A stretch of DNA of 64,000 bases from Planctomycetota bacterium (GTDB lineage Bacteria > Planctomycetota > UBA1135 > GCA-002686595): contig JAEUHZ010000064.1 in assembly GCA_016795205.1 (NCBI GenBank), positions 34,517 to 98,516 of the forward strand, written 5' to 3'. The position numbers were made by a program, and so were the translations under genes. The notes beneath the pieces are model-generated. The model did no database searches. It was not told the DNA's origin and saw only the letters and a program-made list of their open reading frames with translations. This document shows positions 1 to 7,733 of this stretch, piece by piece (position 1 is the first letter of the stretch; each line of letters begins with the position of its first letter).

Positions 1-651
1 TTGATCCTGGCGGGCATCGAGTCCGCGCAACCCTTCGCGGCCTGGAATCTGCGCGCCATGCTGGCCGTCTGCGAGGCCGAGCGCGCGATCTACGAGATCT
101 CCGACGACGAGCTCGATGCCGAGCGGGTGCTCGACGCCGTGCGCGCGGTCGAGCGGCGGCTCCTGTACCTCGACGCCGGCGCGCCTCGTCCCGCGCTCTC
201 CGTGCCGCACCTCCTGGCAGGCGAGAGCAGCGCGTACTACCACGGCTACGTCCTGGCGGAGATGGCGGTGCACCAGACCCGCGCGTTCTTCCGCGCGCGT
301 CACGGCCGGCTGCTGGACGAGCCGCGCATCGGCGCCGAGCTGGCCGCAGCCTACTGGCGCCCGGGCAACAGTCGCGGCTGCGAGGACCTGGTCGCGGACC
401 TGACTGGCGCACGCCTCTCGGCCGGGGCCCTCGCGACGCGCGTGAACCGTCCACTGGCCGCGGCGTTGGACGAGGCGCGCGCGGACCTGGCGCGCGAGCG
501 CTCGATCCCACTCCATGCCGGCCCGATCGAACTCGACGCGCGGATCCGGGTCGTGCACGGCCGCGAGGAGGTCGGCGACTCGGCGCGCGGCGGCTTCGAA
601 CGGCTCGCGACCGACTTCGAGCGCTGGATCCGCGCGCTGGCCGCCGGCTGA
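1..651 (+). CDS. M3-family oligopeptidase-like protein, C-terminal part (5' end outside window)
   Basis: The reading frame is open to the first base of the window, so this is the last 216 residues of a longer protein and the TTG at base 1 need not be its start. The segment around residues 73-87 (GESSAYYHGYVLAEM) and the following 'YWRPGNSRGCEDLV' resemble the helical C-terminus of M3 metallopeptidases (thimet oligopeptidase/oligoendopeptidase F), where a Tyr-rich 'GYAAGYYSY' helix lines the substrate cleft and is followed by a Gly-Ser turn and an 'FxGR'-like segment. The zinc-binding HExxH lies upstream in that family and is not visible here. It ends 7 bp before the convergent gene at 659. 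The assignment rests on one motif region; another zincin-like helical peptidase is possible. Confidence 0.6.
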   Translation: MILAGIESAQPFAAWNLRAMLAVCEAERAIYEISDDELDAERVLDAVRAVERRLLYLDAGAPRPALSVPHLLAGESSAYYHGYVLAEMAVHQTRAFFRARHGRLLDEPRIGAELAAAYWRPGNSRGCEDLVADLTGARLSAGALATRVNRPLAAALDEARADLARERSIPLHAGPIELDARIRVVHGREEVGDSARGGFERLATDFERWIRALAAG

Positions 652-658
652 GCCGGAC

Positions 659-1711
659 TCAGTCGACGACGATCGTGGCCTCGGCGAGCGCTCCGGCCTC
701 GACGACCAGCGCGCCGCCCCCGGAGCGGCCGTCGGGTGCCGTGGCGGAGAGCGCGTAGCGGCCCGGCAGCAGGTGGCGCGCGACGAGCACGCCGTCCGGC
801 TCGGTGCGACCGCGCAGCGCGCCGCGCGGCGTGCTGGAGCCCAGGATCTCCGCGCCGGCCACCGCGAGCCCCGCGGCATCGACCACGCGCAGGAGCGCCG
901 CTCCGGCCGGCGGGAGGTGCGTTTCGCGCCAGCGCAGCGTGGGCGCGCGGAAGGTGAACGTCCCGCGCGCCAACAGCGGCGCCTCGGGGTCGCCGAACGC
1001 GATCGTGTAGTCGCCGTCGACGACGCCCTCGAAGAGGAACAGGCCCGCCGCGTCGACGCGCGTCTCGGCGCGAGCGCGGCTGGCCGCGTTCTCGATCGTG
1101 ACGGCGAGATCCTCGGCGGGCGCGCCCGCGTGCGTCAGCACGAAGCCGTCCACGAGGCCCGCCGGCGAGAGGCGCAGCGACACGAACACATCGCTCGAGC
1201 CGCGCACGAGCAGCACCGAGACGCGCGACGAGTTCAGGGCGGGGGCTTCGGCGCTCGCGCGGTAGCCGCCCAATGGGAGATCGCCCGCCTCGAACTCGAG
1301 GCTGCCCTCGAAGGCCAGACGGCGGCGCTCGGCGCGCTCCGCGCCGACGAGCGTCGGATCGGGTTCGAGCACGAGCGTCCAGCGCGGGGGCGGGGCGACA
1401 CCGTCCAGCACGAGCTCGCCGCGGATGCGCCCCCGGCCGGCGAAGCGCCGCGGGTCGTCGAGCGGGACCTGCGCCTCGGACGGGAGCGTGCGCGTGGCGG
1501 GCGGGCCTGCGAGGGTCTCGGTCGGCGTCGGCGCGCGCAGCGCGCGCGGCAGAGGCTCGGCGGACTCGCCGGAGGTCGCGGGCCCCAAGGAGAGCCAAGC
1601 CGCGGCGAGCCCGAGCGCGAGCAGCGCTGCCAGCAGGATCAGACTCGATCGCGCCAACCCGCGCTTGACCCCGCGCGCCCGTCCGCTTCTCCTCTCGCGC
1701 TGCCCCCGCAT
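659..1711 (-). CDS. Membrane-anchored protein with carboxypeptidase-regulatory-like domains
   Basis: This 350-residue protein has an Arg-rich N-terminus, one hydrophobic segment at about residues 21-41 and a long extracytoplasmic part. The second half has beta-sandwich signatures of carboxypeptidase-regulatory-like (CarboxypepD_reg/Cna-B type) domains: 'GLFLFEGVVDGDYTIAFGD', then 'GVLVARHLLPGRYALSATA', each with the Gly-x-Tyr ending typical of these folds. The family is structural or carbohydrate-binding; no catalytic residues are evident. I prefer the ATG at 1711 because GGGGA lies about 9 nt upstream; an in-frame GTG at 1741 would add 10 Arg-rich residues. It is divergent from the phosphatase-like gene at 1810 and a TAGGAT hexamer lies upstream at 1755-1750. 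The substrate and the role are unknown. Confidence 0.65.
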   Translation of the reverse strand: MRGQRERRSGRARGVKRGLARSSLILLAALLALGLAAAWLSLGPATSGESAEPLPRALRAPTPTETLAGPPATRTLPSEAQVPLDDPRRFAGRGRIRGELVLDGVAPPPRWTLVLEPDPTLVGAERAERRRLAFEGSLEFEAGDLPLGGYRASAEAPALNSSRVSVLLVRGSSDVFVSLRLSPAGLVDGFVLTHAGAPAEDLAVTIENAASRARAETRVDAAGLFLFEGVVDGDYTIAFGDPEAPLLARGTFTFRAPTLRWRETHLPPAGAALLRVVDAAGLAVAGAEILGSSTPRGALRGRTEPDGVLVARHLLPGRYALSATAPDGRSGGGALVVEAGALAEATIVVD

Positions 1712-1737
1712 CCGACGTAGTCCCCGCGGTCCGTGCC

Positions 1738-1766
1738 GCACGGCCGCGCATCCTAGCGGCCGGTGC
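1738..1766. repeat. Inverted repeat over a -10-like hexamer in a divergent promoter region
   Basis: The arms GCACGGCCGC and GCGGCCGGTGC are reverse complements apart from one bulged base, with an 8-base centre GCATCCTA. On the minus strand that centre reads TAGGATGC, a -10-like hexamer for the gene starting at 1711. The repeat could be an operator or just a stable hairpin in the leader. Confidence 0.4.
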
Positions 1767-1809
1767 GCGGGCCGGCTCGCGCACCCGCCCCCCGACCCCT
1801 CGCTCCCGC

Positions 1810-4227
1810 ATGACTTTCCGAACCCTCCCGCTGGCGCTCGCCGTCCTCTCCATCCTCGCGGCCCTGCTGGCCGGGCCCGCCGCGGCCAGGGGGGCCCAAG
1901 CCGAGGGCCGCCTGTTCGTGCTGGGCTTCGACGGTGCCGACGCGCGCACGACGGAGCGCCTGATGGACGCGGGGCTCCTGCCGAACCTGGCCCGGCTGCG
2001 CGAGAGCGGGACCTACGCGCCGCTGGGCACGACCATGCCGGCCGAATCCCCGGTCTCCTGGGCGGCCCTGAACTGCGGCCAGAATCCAGCCAAGACCGGC
2101 GTTCCTGGCTTCGTCAAGCGCGATCTCGCGTCCGACGGCACGCCCATGCCGGGCCTGGGTCACGTGCGCTACGAGTCGCGGCCGTCCGCGAGCTTCGAGA
2201 CACCCTTCCTGGTACGCACGATCCTGTCGTGGAACCCGTGGGCGCTGGCGGCCGCCGTCGGCGGCGGAGCGGCGCTCCTCTTCCTGGTCGTGTTCGCGGC
2301 GCTGCTGCGGTTGCGGGCGCGCATCTCCGTGCCGCTGGCCCTGGTCCTGGGCGCCGTCGGTGCGGCCGGCGCGCGCGTGGCGGCTGACCACGTGCCGCAC
2401 TCGATCGCGACCGTGGTCGCCAACCCCACGCGGACGGCGCCGTTCTGGGAGGTCGCGGCGCAGGCCGGCGTGCGCAGCGTGGTCATCGACAGCGCGATGT
2501 CCTGGGACCGTCCCGAGGTGCCGGGCGCGCGCGTGCTGTCGGGCCTGGGCGTGCCCGACGTGCGCTCGAACAACGGCGACTGGTTCGTCTACACGACGGA
2601 CCCCAAGGTCATCGAGCGCGCGCCCGTGGGCCAGTCGACGAGCACCGCCGGCCGCATCTTCCGCGTCGACGAGCGCGACGGTCGCATCGAGAGCTGGGTC
2701 TATGGACCGTACGACTTCGTGGCGATCGACAGCGCGGAGCGCGAGATCGCGACCATCGACGTGCGCCTGGGCAAGCCGGGCCAGTCCTCGAGCGAGGTCG
2801 AGGCGCTGCGCAAGCGGCGCCGCGAGCTGCAGACCGAGGTCCTCCCGCGGCTCAAGGTGCTCGACGCCTACCGTCGCACGGACGAGGGCCGCGTCAGCCT
2901 GCCGCTGGTCGTGGACTTCCAGGCCGACGGCGCGCACGTGGCGATCGGCCAGCAGGTCCAGGTACTCCAGGAAGGACAGTGGTCGGACTGGTACCGCCTG
3001 ACGTTCGAGCTCTCGCCGCTGGTCAAGGTGCGCGCGATCACGCGCGCCAAGCTCGTCAAGCGCGCCGACCCGTTCGAGCTGTTCGTCGACTTCCTGCAGT
3101 TCGACCCGGCCCACCCCACCTGGTGGCAGCCGGTCAGCCAGCCGCCGCAGTTCGCGGCCGAGCTGGCCCGGGCCACGGGCGAGCCCTACGAGACCGTGGG
3201 CTGGGCCTGCCTCACGATGCCGTTCAAGGACCGCGAGATCGACCCGGTCACGTTCCTGGAGGACATCGAGGCCACGCAGCGTGCGCGCGAGCTCTTGCTG
3301 CGCGCCGCCGTCAAGCAGGCCGACTGGCGCGCGCTCCTGTTCGTCGAGAGCACGCCCGACCGCGTCCAACACATGATGTACCAGTACGCGGACCCGACGC
3401 ACCCGGCGCACGACGCCCACAAGGCCGCCCAACGCACGCGCTTCTTCGGGGAGGAGATCGCGCTGTCCGACGCGATCCGCGCCTCGTACCAGTCGATGGA
3501 CCGCGTCGTGGGCGAGGTCCTGACGCAGCACATGCGCCCGGGCGACACGCTGCTCGTGTGCGCCGACCACGGCTTCCAGTCCTTCAAGCGCCAGGCGCAC
3601 CTGAACAACTGGCTCGCCGAGCAGGGCTACCTGGCGCTCATGCCCGGCACGACTCCGGCGCTGGGCCGCGCGCTGGCCTACGTCGACTGGTCGCGCACGC
3701 GGGCCTACGCGGTCGGGCTGGGCGGCATCTACCTGAACCTCGCCGGCCGCGAGGGCGAGGGCGTGGTCGATCCCAGGGACGCCCCGGCACTGCTCGCCGA
3801 GCTGCGCGCCAAGCTACTCGCGACCGAGGACCCGCAAGGCGGTGGCCGGGCCGTGCGCGCCGCCTACGTCACGAGCGAGATCCACGCCGGGCCGCACCTG
3901 GGCGAGGAGCCCGACCTGATCGTGGGGTTCGAGGCCGGCTGGCGCGTCTCGTGGGCCACCACGCTCGGGGACATCCGCCTGGTCGAGACCTCCACGCCGG
4001 GGCTCTTCGCGCCGGCCAGCGTGTTCGAGGACAACCTCCTGAACTGGTCCGGCGACCACGTGTCGGTGGCCGAGGACCTCGTGCGCGGCATCTTCTTCTC
4101 GAACCGCAAGGTCGTCGTGCCGGAGGGCGGCGTGAACCTGCTCCACCTCGCGCCCACCGCGCTCGCGCTCCTGGGCGTGGCGGTGCCGGCCGAGTACGAC
4201 CTCGCACCGCTCGCGTTCCGTGACTGA
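1810..4227 (+). CDS. Alkaline-phosphatase-superfamily phosphodiesterase/nucleotide pyrophosphatase-like protein
   Basis: This 805-residue exported protein has a signal peptide (about 1-27) and two further hydrophobic segments at about 140-165 and 170-185. The AP-superfamily metal-site motifs are recognisable: the first Asp in 'VLGFDGAD' (Asp41); a Ser/Thr nucleophile region 'AESPVSWAAL' (about 78-87); 'ESTPDRVQHMMYQY' (about 512-526), matching the Asp/His metal ligands of the type I phosphodiesterase family; 'CADHGF' (about 584-589); and a late 'GDHVS' (about 748). It is therefore predicted to hydrolyse a phosphoester or phosphonate bond outside the cytoplasmic membrane. The membrane segments inserted after the nucleophile region are unusual for a soluble nucleotide pyrophosphatase. 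The rhodanese gene downstream overlaps it by 8 bp. The substrate cannot be read from sequence. Confidence 0.8.
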   Translation: MTFRTLPLALAVLSILAALLAGPAAARGAQAEGRLFVLGFDGADARTTERLMDAGLLPNLARLRESGTYAPLGTTMPAESPVSWAALNCGQNPAKTGVPGFVKRDLASDGTPMPGLGHVRYESRPSASFETPFLVRTILSWNPWALAAAVGGGAALLFLVVFAALLRLRARISVPLALVLGAVGAAGARVAADHVPHSIATVVANPTRTAPFWEVAAQAGVRSVVIDSAMSWDRPEVPGARVLSGLGVPDVRSNNGDWFVYTTDPKVIERAPVGQSTSTAGRIFRVDERDGRIESWVYGPYDFVAIDSAEREIATIDVRLGKPGQSSSEVEALRKRRRELQTEVLPRLKVLDAYRRTDEGRVSLPLVVDFQADGAHVAIGQQVQVLQEGQWSDWYRLTFELSPLVKVRAITRAKLVKRADPFELFVDFLQFDPAHPTWWQPVSQPPQFAAELARATGEPYETVGWACLTMPFKDREIDPVTFLEDIEATQRARELLLRAAVKQADWRALLFVESTPDRVQHMMYQYADPTHPAHDAHKAAQRTRFFGEEIALSDAIRASYQSMDRVVGEVLTQHMRPGDTLLVCADHGFQSFKRQAHLNNWLAEQGYLALMPGTTPALGRALAYVDWSRTRAYAVGLGGIYLNLAGREGEGVVDPRDAPALLAELRAKLLATEDPQGGGRAVRAAYVTSEIHAGPHLGEEPDLIVGFEAGWRVSWATTLGDIRLVETSTPGLFAPASVFEDNLLNWSGDHVSVAEDLVRGIFFSNRKVVVPEGGVNLLHLAPTALALLGVAVPAEYDLAPLAFRD

Positions 4228-4549
4228 GCGCGCGCAGCGCATCGGGCCGGCCGAGCTCCTGGCGCGGCTCGCGCGGGGCGATGAGCTCGTGCTCCTCGAC
4301 GTCCGCGAGCCGCGCGAGTTCGCGCTCGGTGCGCTGCCGGGATCGCGCCTGATCCCGCGCGGCGAGCTCGCGGCGCGGGTCGCCGAGCTCGACCCCGAGC
4401 GCGAGACCGTCTGCATCTGCCACCACGGCGTGCGCAGCCTCCAGGCGGCGGCTTTCCTGCGCACCCGGGGCTTCCGCTGCGTGCTCGACCTGGCCGGCGG
4501 CCTGGAGCGCTGGGCCCTGGAGGCCGATCCGCTCTTTCCCCGCTATTGA
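4220..4549 (+). CDS. Single-domain rhodanese-like sulfurtransferase
   Basis: This 109-residue protein is one rhodanese domain. It has the 'LLDVREPREF' motif (about residues 25-34), the persulfide-forming loop with Cys67 (CHHGVRS) and a C-terminal 'LAGGLERW' helix. The C-x-x-G-x-R-S loop is the usual active site of small cytoplasmic rhodaneses (GlpE/PspE type), which move sulfane sulfur to acceptors. The GTG start overlaps the end of the upstream phosphatase-like gene by 8 bp, which suggests translational coupling. A short GATCAG/CTGATC hairpin (4548-4562) covers the stop codon. The physiological acceptor is unknown. Confidence 0.88.
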   Translation: MTERAQRIGPAELLARLARGDELVLLDVREPREFALGALPGSRLIPRGELAARVAELDPERETVCICHHGVRSLQAAAFLRTRGFRCVLDLAGGLERWALEADPLFPRY

Positions 4550-4736
4550 TCAGGGGCTGATCGCGGGCGCCGATGCTGCAGGCCACGCGGCGCAAAGGTC
4601 GTGTCGTGGAGCGAACAGGAGCTCCAGTCCGTCGTACGTGCCGTGCCGATGGAGGCGGGGCTTCCCGGGAACCAGCGCGGGGTGCGTGCGGCCTTGCGCG
4701 CGACGGGTCTGGCAGGGGGGGCGGCGCTCGCGAGGC

Positions 4737-4741
4737 AGGAG
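4737..4741 (+). promoter_or_regulatory. Shine-Dalgarno AGGAG that decides the start at 4748
   Basis: AGGAG lies 6 nt upstream of the ATG at 4748. It is one of the better ribosome binding sites in a window where many genes have none, and it is the reason for choosing this start over the in-frame GTG at 4601. Confidence 0.5.
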
Positions 4742-4747
4742 AGAGTG

Positions 4748-4975
4748 ATGCGGAACCAGCACGATGGCGAGGGGCCCCGGGCCGCGCGGAGGGCGCGGAT
4801 CCTGTGGCGTGACGAGGACACGGGCGAGCTCTTGTGGCTCGTCCTGACCGGAACCAGCGAGTTCTTCGAGGACCTTGGCCGGCAGGGGTACGACCTGCGG
4901 CCGATGGCGGAGCCGGCCCGCGCCGGGGGCCCCGGCCAGCCGGCGGCCGAGAACGCGGCCGGCCACGCCGCCTGA
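4748..4975 (+). CDS. Small hypothetical protein (75 aa)
   Basis: I do not recognise this protein. It has a basic start, a compact core ('RARILWRDEDTGELLWLVLTG', about residues 15-35) that reads like a small beta-strand domain, then 'SEFFEDLGRQGYDLRPM' and an Ala/Gly-rich tail. The mixed acidic and hydrophobic content differs from the Arg/Ala/Pro-rich translations of non-coding frames here, which supports a real gene. The frame is open back to a GTG at 4601 (124 aa), but the ATG at 4748 has a clear AGGAG 6 nt upstream. It sits between a rhodanese and kptA, with the kptA promoter just downstream. The 198 bp before it hold only the small hairpin at the rhodanese stop. Confidence 0.5.
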   Translation: MRNQHDGEGPRAARRARILWRDEDTGELLWLVLTGTSEFFEDLGRQGYDLRPMAEPARAGGPGQPAAENAAGHAA

Positions 4976-5017
4976 GGGGCGCGGGGGAGCGCGCCGGGAG
5001 AGAGCCGGCGGATCGCG

Positions 5018-5046
5018 TTGGAACGGCGCGGGGGTGTCTCTAGAAT
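5018..5046 (+). promoter_or_regulatory. Sigma-70-type promoter for the KptA gene
   Basis: TTGGAA (5018-5023) and TAGAAT (5041-5046) are separated by exactly 17 bp, the ideal spacing for a housekeeping promoter. Transcription would begin near 5053, about 55 nt before the ATG at 5108. Confidence 0.6.
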
Positions 5047-5107
5047 GCTGCGCCTGCGAGCACCGGCTCTCCGGAGCGCCACGACGCGCCCGGTCCCGCG
5101 CCCCCTC

Positions 5108-6709
5108 ATGACGCATCCCGCATTGATCGAACGCATCACCCGCTCCCTGGCCTACATGCTCCGGCATCAGCCGGAGGAGTTCGACCTCGAGGTCGACGAC
5201 CATGGCTACGCGGAACTCGCCGAGGTCGTCCGCGCGCTGAACGAGCGCCTGGGCGAGTCCGTCACCGAGGACGACGTGCGCGAGGCGACCGAGTCTGGCG
5301 ACCGCCAGCGCTACGAGATCCTCGGCGACCGCATCCGCGCGCTCTACGGTCACTCGATCGACGTCCTGCCGGGCGAGCCCGCCCGCCCGCCCGAGCGGCT
5401 GTACGTCGGCGTCTCGCGCGCCGACGCGGACCGCGCGCGCCGCTATGGGCTGCGCCCGGGACGCCGCCGCTTCCTGCACCTCGCGCTGACGCCCGACGAC
5501 GCGCTCGAGACGGCCCAGCGGACGGCGCGCGAGCACGAGGTCATCGTCGTGCGCGCGCTCGACGCCTGGGAGGACGGCGTGAACTTCTACGACCGGATCT
5601 CCCTGTTCCTCTCCGACCCGATCCCGACGCAGTACCTGGAGGGTCCGGCGCGCGGCGCGCCCGCGGCCCGGCCGGCTCCCGTGCGCCACGCGCGCGAGGA
5701 GGTCGTCTATGCGCGCCCCGAGGACGACGACGAGCGCGGTCCCGACGAGGGCGACGAGGCCCCGCACGCGGGCGAGGGCGAGTTCGGCGCGGCTGCGTCC
5801 GACGCGCCGCGCGAGGGCGGCGGGCGCCGCCGTCGCGGCCGTCGCGGCCGCCGCCGCGGCGAGGGTGGCGGTCCCGCGGAGCGCGCGCCGGCGCACGCCG
5901 CCCACGAGGGCGCGGGGGACGAGTTCGCCGAGCCCGCCCCCTACGACCCCGAGTACCGCTCGTCGCAGGCTGCCGCCGAGCGCGGCGCGCCCGGCCGGCC
6001 GGCCTATCGTGAGGCGCCCCGAGGCGGGCCCGCGCCGCGCAGCGACGCGCCCCGGCGCGACGAACCGAGGCGCGACGAACCGAGGCGCGACGAACCGAGG
6101 CGCGAGCCGCAGGCCGGCGGGTTGCGCCACGAGCGCGGCGGCCCGGGCCGCGGCGCTGACCGTCCCCGCTCGTCCGAGCGTCCCGCCGCGCGCGCGGACG
6201 ACCGCGGGGGCGAGCGTCCGCGGGGTGACCGCCCGAGCGCTCCTGAGCACGGCTACGACGACCGACCGCGCCAGCACGAGCGCCCGCGGCACGAGGACCG
6301 TCCGCGTCACGAGGACGCAGCGCGATCGGAGGCGTTCGCGCGCGGGGACGATCGTCCGCACGGCGAGGATCGCTTCCGGGGCGACCGTCCGCGCGCTGAC
6401 CGCCCGCGTCACCCCGATGCGCCGCGCGAGGAGCGCGGCCGCGAGTCGCGTCCGGGCGGCCGCCCGGACGTCGCGCGCCCCGTGCCGCGCCGCGACGAGA
6501 TCCCGCGCCCGTCCGAGCCGGCGATCCGACGCCACGAGCCCGAGCCGTCGGGCGGCTTCGGTCTGGGCCTCGACGACGCGCCGTCGCGCTCGGCACAGCG
6601 CCCCGCCCCGCCGCCGCCGCCGGCTCCGCCGCGCCCCGCACCGCGCCGCGAGGAGCCGCGGCCGACGCCCGCGGACGACGGCGGCAGCTTCGGCGCCGGC
6701 ATCCTGTGA
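5108..6709 (+). CDS. kptA: RNA 2'-phosphotransferase (KptA/Tpt1 family) with a long Arg/Asp-rich disordered tail
   Basis: Residues 1 to about 180 match KptA/Tpt1, which transfers an RNA 2'-phosphate to NAD+. The catalytic Arg19-His20 pair (MLRHQP) is present, as are the winged-helix half 'DDHGYAELAEVV', 'RQRYEI..DRIRALYGHS' with its Arg, and 'PPERLY'. The NAD-binding 'HGT' that normally follows LY is replaced by 'VGV', and the usual 'VHLS' reads 'LHLAL'. Residues 181-533 form a low-complexity region of Arg, Asp, Glu, Pro and Gly, including three tandem RRDEP units (DNA repeat 6054-6098) and many R-P-R-x-D motifs; typical KptA proteins end near residue 180-220. The ATG at 5108 starts the domain directly. 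It has no evident Shine-Dalgarno but lies behind the promoter at 5018-5046. RNA binding by the tail is an inference. Confidence 0.85.
   Translation: MTHPALIERITRSLAYMLRHQPEEFDLEVDDHGYAELAEVVRALNERLGESVTEDDVREATESGDRQRYEILGDRIRALYGHSIDVLPGEPARPPERLYVGVSRADADRARRYGLRPGRRRFLHLALTPDDALETAQRTAREHEVIVVRALDAWEDGVNFYDRISLFLSDPIPTQYLEGPARGAPAARPAPVRHAREEVVYARPEDDDERGPDEGDEAPHAGEGEFGAAASDAPREGGGRRRRGRRGRRRGEGGGPAERAPAHAAHEGAGDEFAEPAPYDPEYRSSQAAAERGAPGRPAYREAPRGGPAPRSDAPRRDEPRRDEPRRDEPRREPQAGGLRHERGGPGRGADRPRSSERPAARADDRGGERPRGDRPSAPEHGYDDRPRQHERPRHEDRPRHEDAARSEAFARGDDRPHGEDRFRGDRPRADRPRHPDAPREERGRESRPGGRPDVARPVPRRDEIPRPSEPAIRRHEPEPSGGFGLGLDDAPSRSAQRPAPPPPPAPPRPAPRREEPRPTPADDGGSFGAGIL
6054..6098 (+). 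repeat. Three tandem copies of a 15-bp unit in the KptA tail
   Basis: The unit GGCGCGACGAACCGA is repeated three times without change, then a partial fourth copy begins. In frame it encodes RRDEP repeats within the disordered tail of the KptA protein. Confidence 0.85.
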
Positions 6710-6719
6710 GACCCCGCCG

Positions 6720-6741
6720 GGCGGGACGCGCGCGTCCCGCC
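6720..6741 (+). terminator. Perfect hairpin just after the KptA gene
   Basis: GGCGGGACGCG followed by CGCGTCCCGCC forms an 11-bp perfect inverted repeat 10 bp after the stop codon. There is no T-run after it, so it may work with a factor, or only protect the 3' end. Confidence 0.45.
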
Positions 6742-6791
6742 CCGTGATCTGCTGCGGCCGACGTGCGTCCCGCCGGCCGCGCCCGCCCCCG

Positions 6792-7679
6792 ATGGACCCC
6801 GGAGCGATCCCGCCCGACCTCGTCACCATCCCGCCGGGGTACCGGGTCGAGTCCGACGCGCGCGGCCGGCTGGCGGTCGCAGCGTGGGCTGCCCCCGCGC
6901 TCGCTGCCTCGGGCTTCACGCTGCACGCCGACGGCGAGCTCGTCGCGAGCGACCTCGCGGGGCGCAAGGCGCTCAGCGCCACGCGCGACGGGTCGATCGT
7001 CGTGCGGCGGTTCACCCATGGCGGGCTGCTGCGCGTGCTCACGGGCGCGCGCTTCGCGGACGCGCGTCGTCCGTTCATCGAGTTGGCGCTCTCCGACTGG
7101 CTCACGCACCAGGGCGTCGACACCCCACCCGTGGCGGCCGCCCGCGCCCGGAGGGCGCCGCTGTGGGGGCACGAGCTGTTGGTCGCGACGCGCCGCGTGG
7201 CGGGCGCGCGCGATCTCGAGTCGCTCCTGGTCGACGTCCGCGCCGGCCGCGCGGGCCGCGCCAGGCTGCGCCCCGCGCTGCGCGCGCTGGGCCGACTCGT
7301 GGCGCGGCTCCACGCGCTCGGGTTCCTGCACGCGGACCTGACGCCGAAGAACGTGCTCGTCGAGGAGCGGGCCGGCGCCGAGCCCAGGCTGTGGCTCCTC
7401 GACCTCGACCGCTCGCGTGTCGTGCGGCCGCTCCCCGCGCGAGCCCGGCACGACAACCTGCGCCGCCTGTGGCGCTACGTCGACCGGCGCGAGCGTCACG
7501 AGGGCCAGGCGCTGACGGCGGCGGATCTGCAGCGCTTCCTCGCCGCCTACGAGCCCGACCGCGCGGCGCGGCGCGCGCTCGTGCGTGCGATCGGAGCGGC
7601 GCACGCGCGTCGCCGCGTCTGGCATGCGGCGGGGTGGTTGCTCGAGGCGTGGTCGCCGAGGACCAGGGCCCGGACTTGA
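6792..7679 (+). CDS. Kdo/WaaP-family lipopolysaccharide core kinase
   Basis: This 295-residue protein belongs to the small-kinase family of 3-deoxy-D-manno-octulosonic acid kinase (KdkA) and WaaP. Visible signatures are the N-lobe 'VVRRFTHGGLLRVLTG' (about residues 74-89; KdkA has a similar 'YRHGGLLA'), the catalytic loop 'LHADLTPKNVLVE' (about 177-189), where HAD replaces the HRD of protein kinases, and the metal-binding 'LLDLDRSRV' (about 201-209). Proteins of this family phosphorylate inner-core sugars of LPS at the inner membrane. An LPS role fits with lpxH and gmhB elsewhere in the window. The ATG at 6792 has no clear Shine-Dalgarno. The gene is convergent with the large kinase gene; 54 bp separate them. 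Which sugar it phosphorylates is not certain. Confidence 0.8.
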   Translation: MDPGAIPPDLVTIPPGYRVESDARGRLAVAAWAAPALAASGFTLHADGELVASDLAGRKALSATRDGSIVVRRFTHGGLLRVLTGARFADARRPFIELALSDWLTHQGVDTPPVAAARARRAPLWGHELLVATRRVAGARDLESLLVDVRAGRAGRARLRPALRALGRLVARLHALGFLHADLTPKNVLVEERAGAEPRLWLLDLDRSRVVRPLPARARHDNLRRLWRYVDRRERHEGQALTAADLQRFLAAYEPDRAARRALVRAIGAAHARRRVWHAAGWLLEAWSPRTRART

Positions 7680-7733
7680 TCGATCGCGTGCGGATGCCTG
7701 GGCGCTCTCCGTCCCGGGTCAGGGCTCGACCGG

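Noticed and set aside
4543..5139. 198-residue minus-strand frame over the small ORF and the KptA promoter
   Set aside because: Composition is Arg/Ser/Pro-rich as in shadow frames, and the plus strand has a ribosome binding site, a promoter and a protein-like sequence.
6054..6098. 15-bp direct repeats considered as an iteron-type origin or a regulatory array
   Set aside because: They are in frame within the KptA tail and encode RRDEP units; no other origin feature is nearby.
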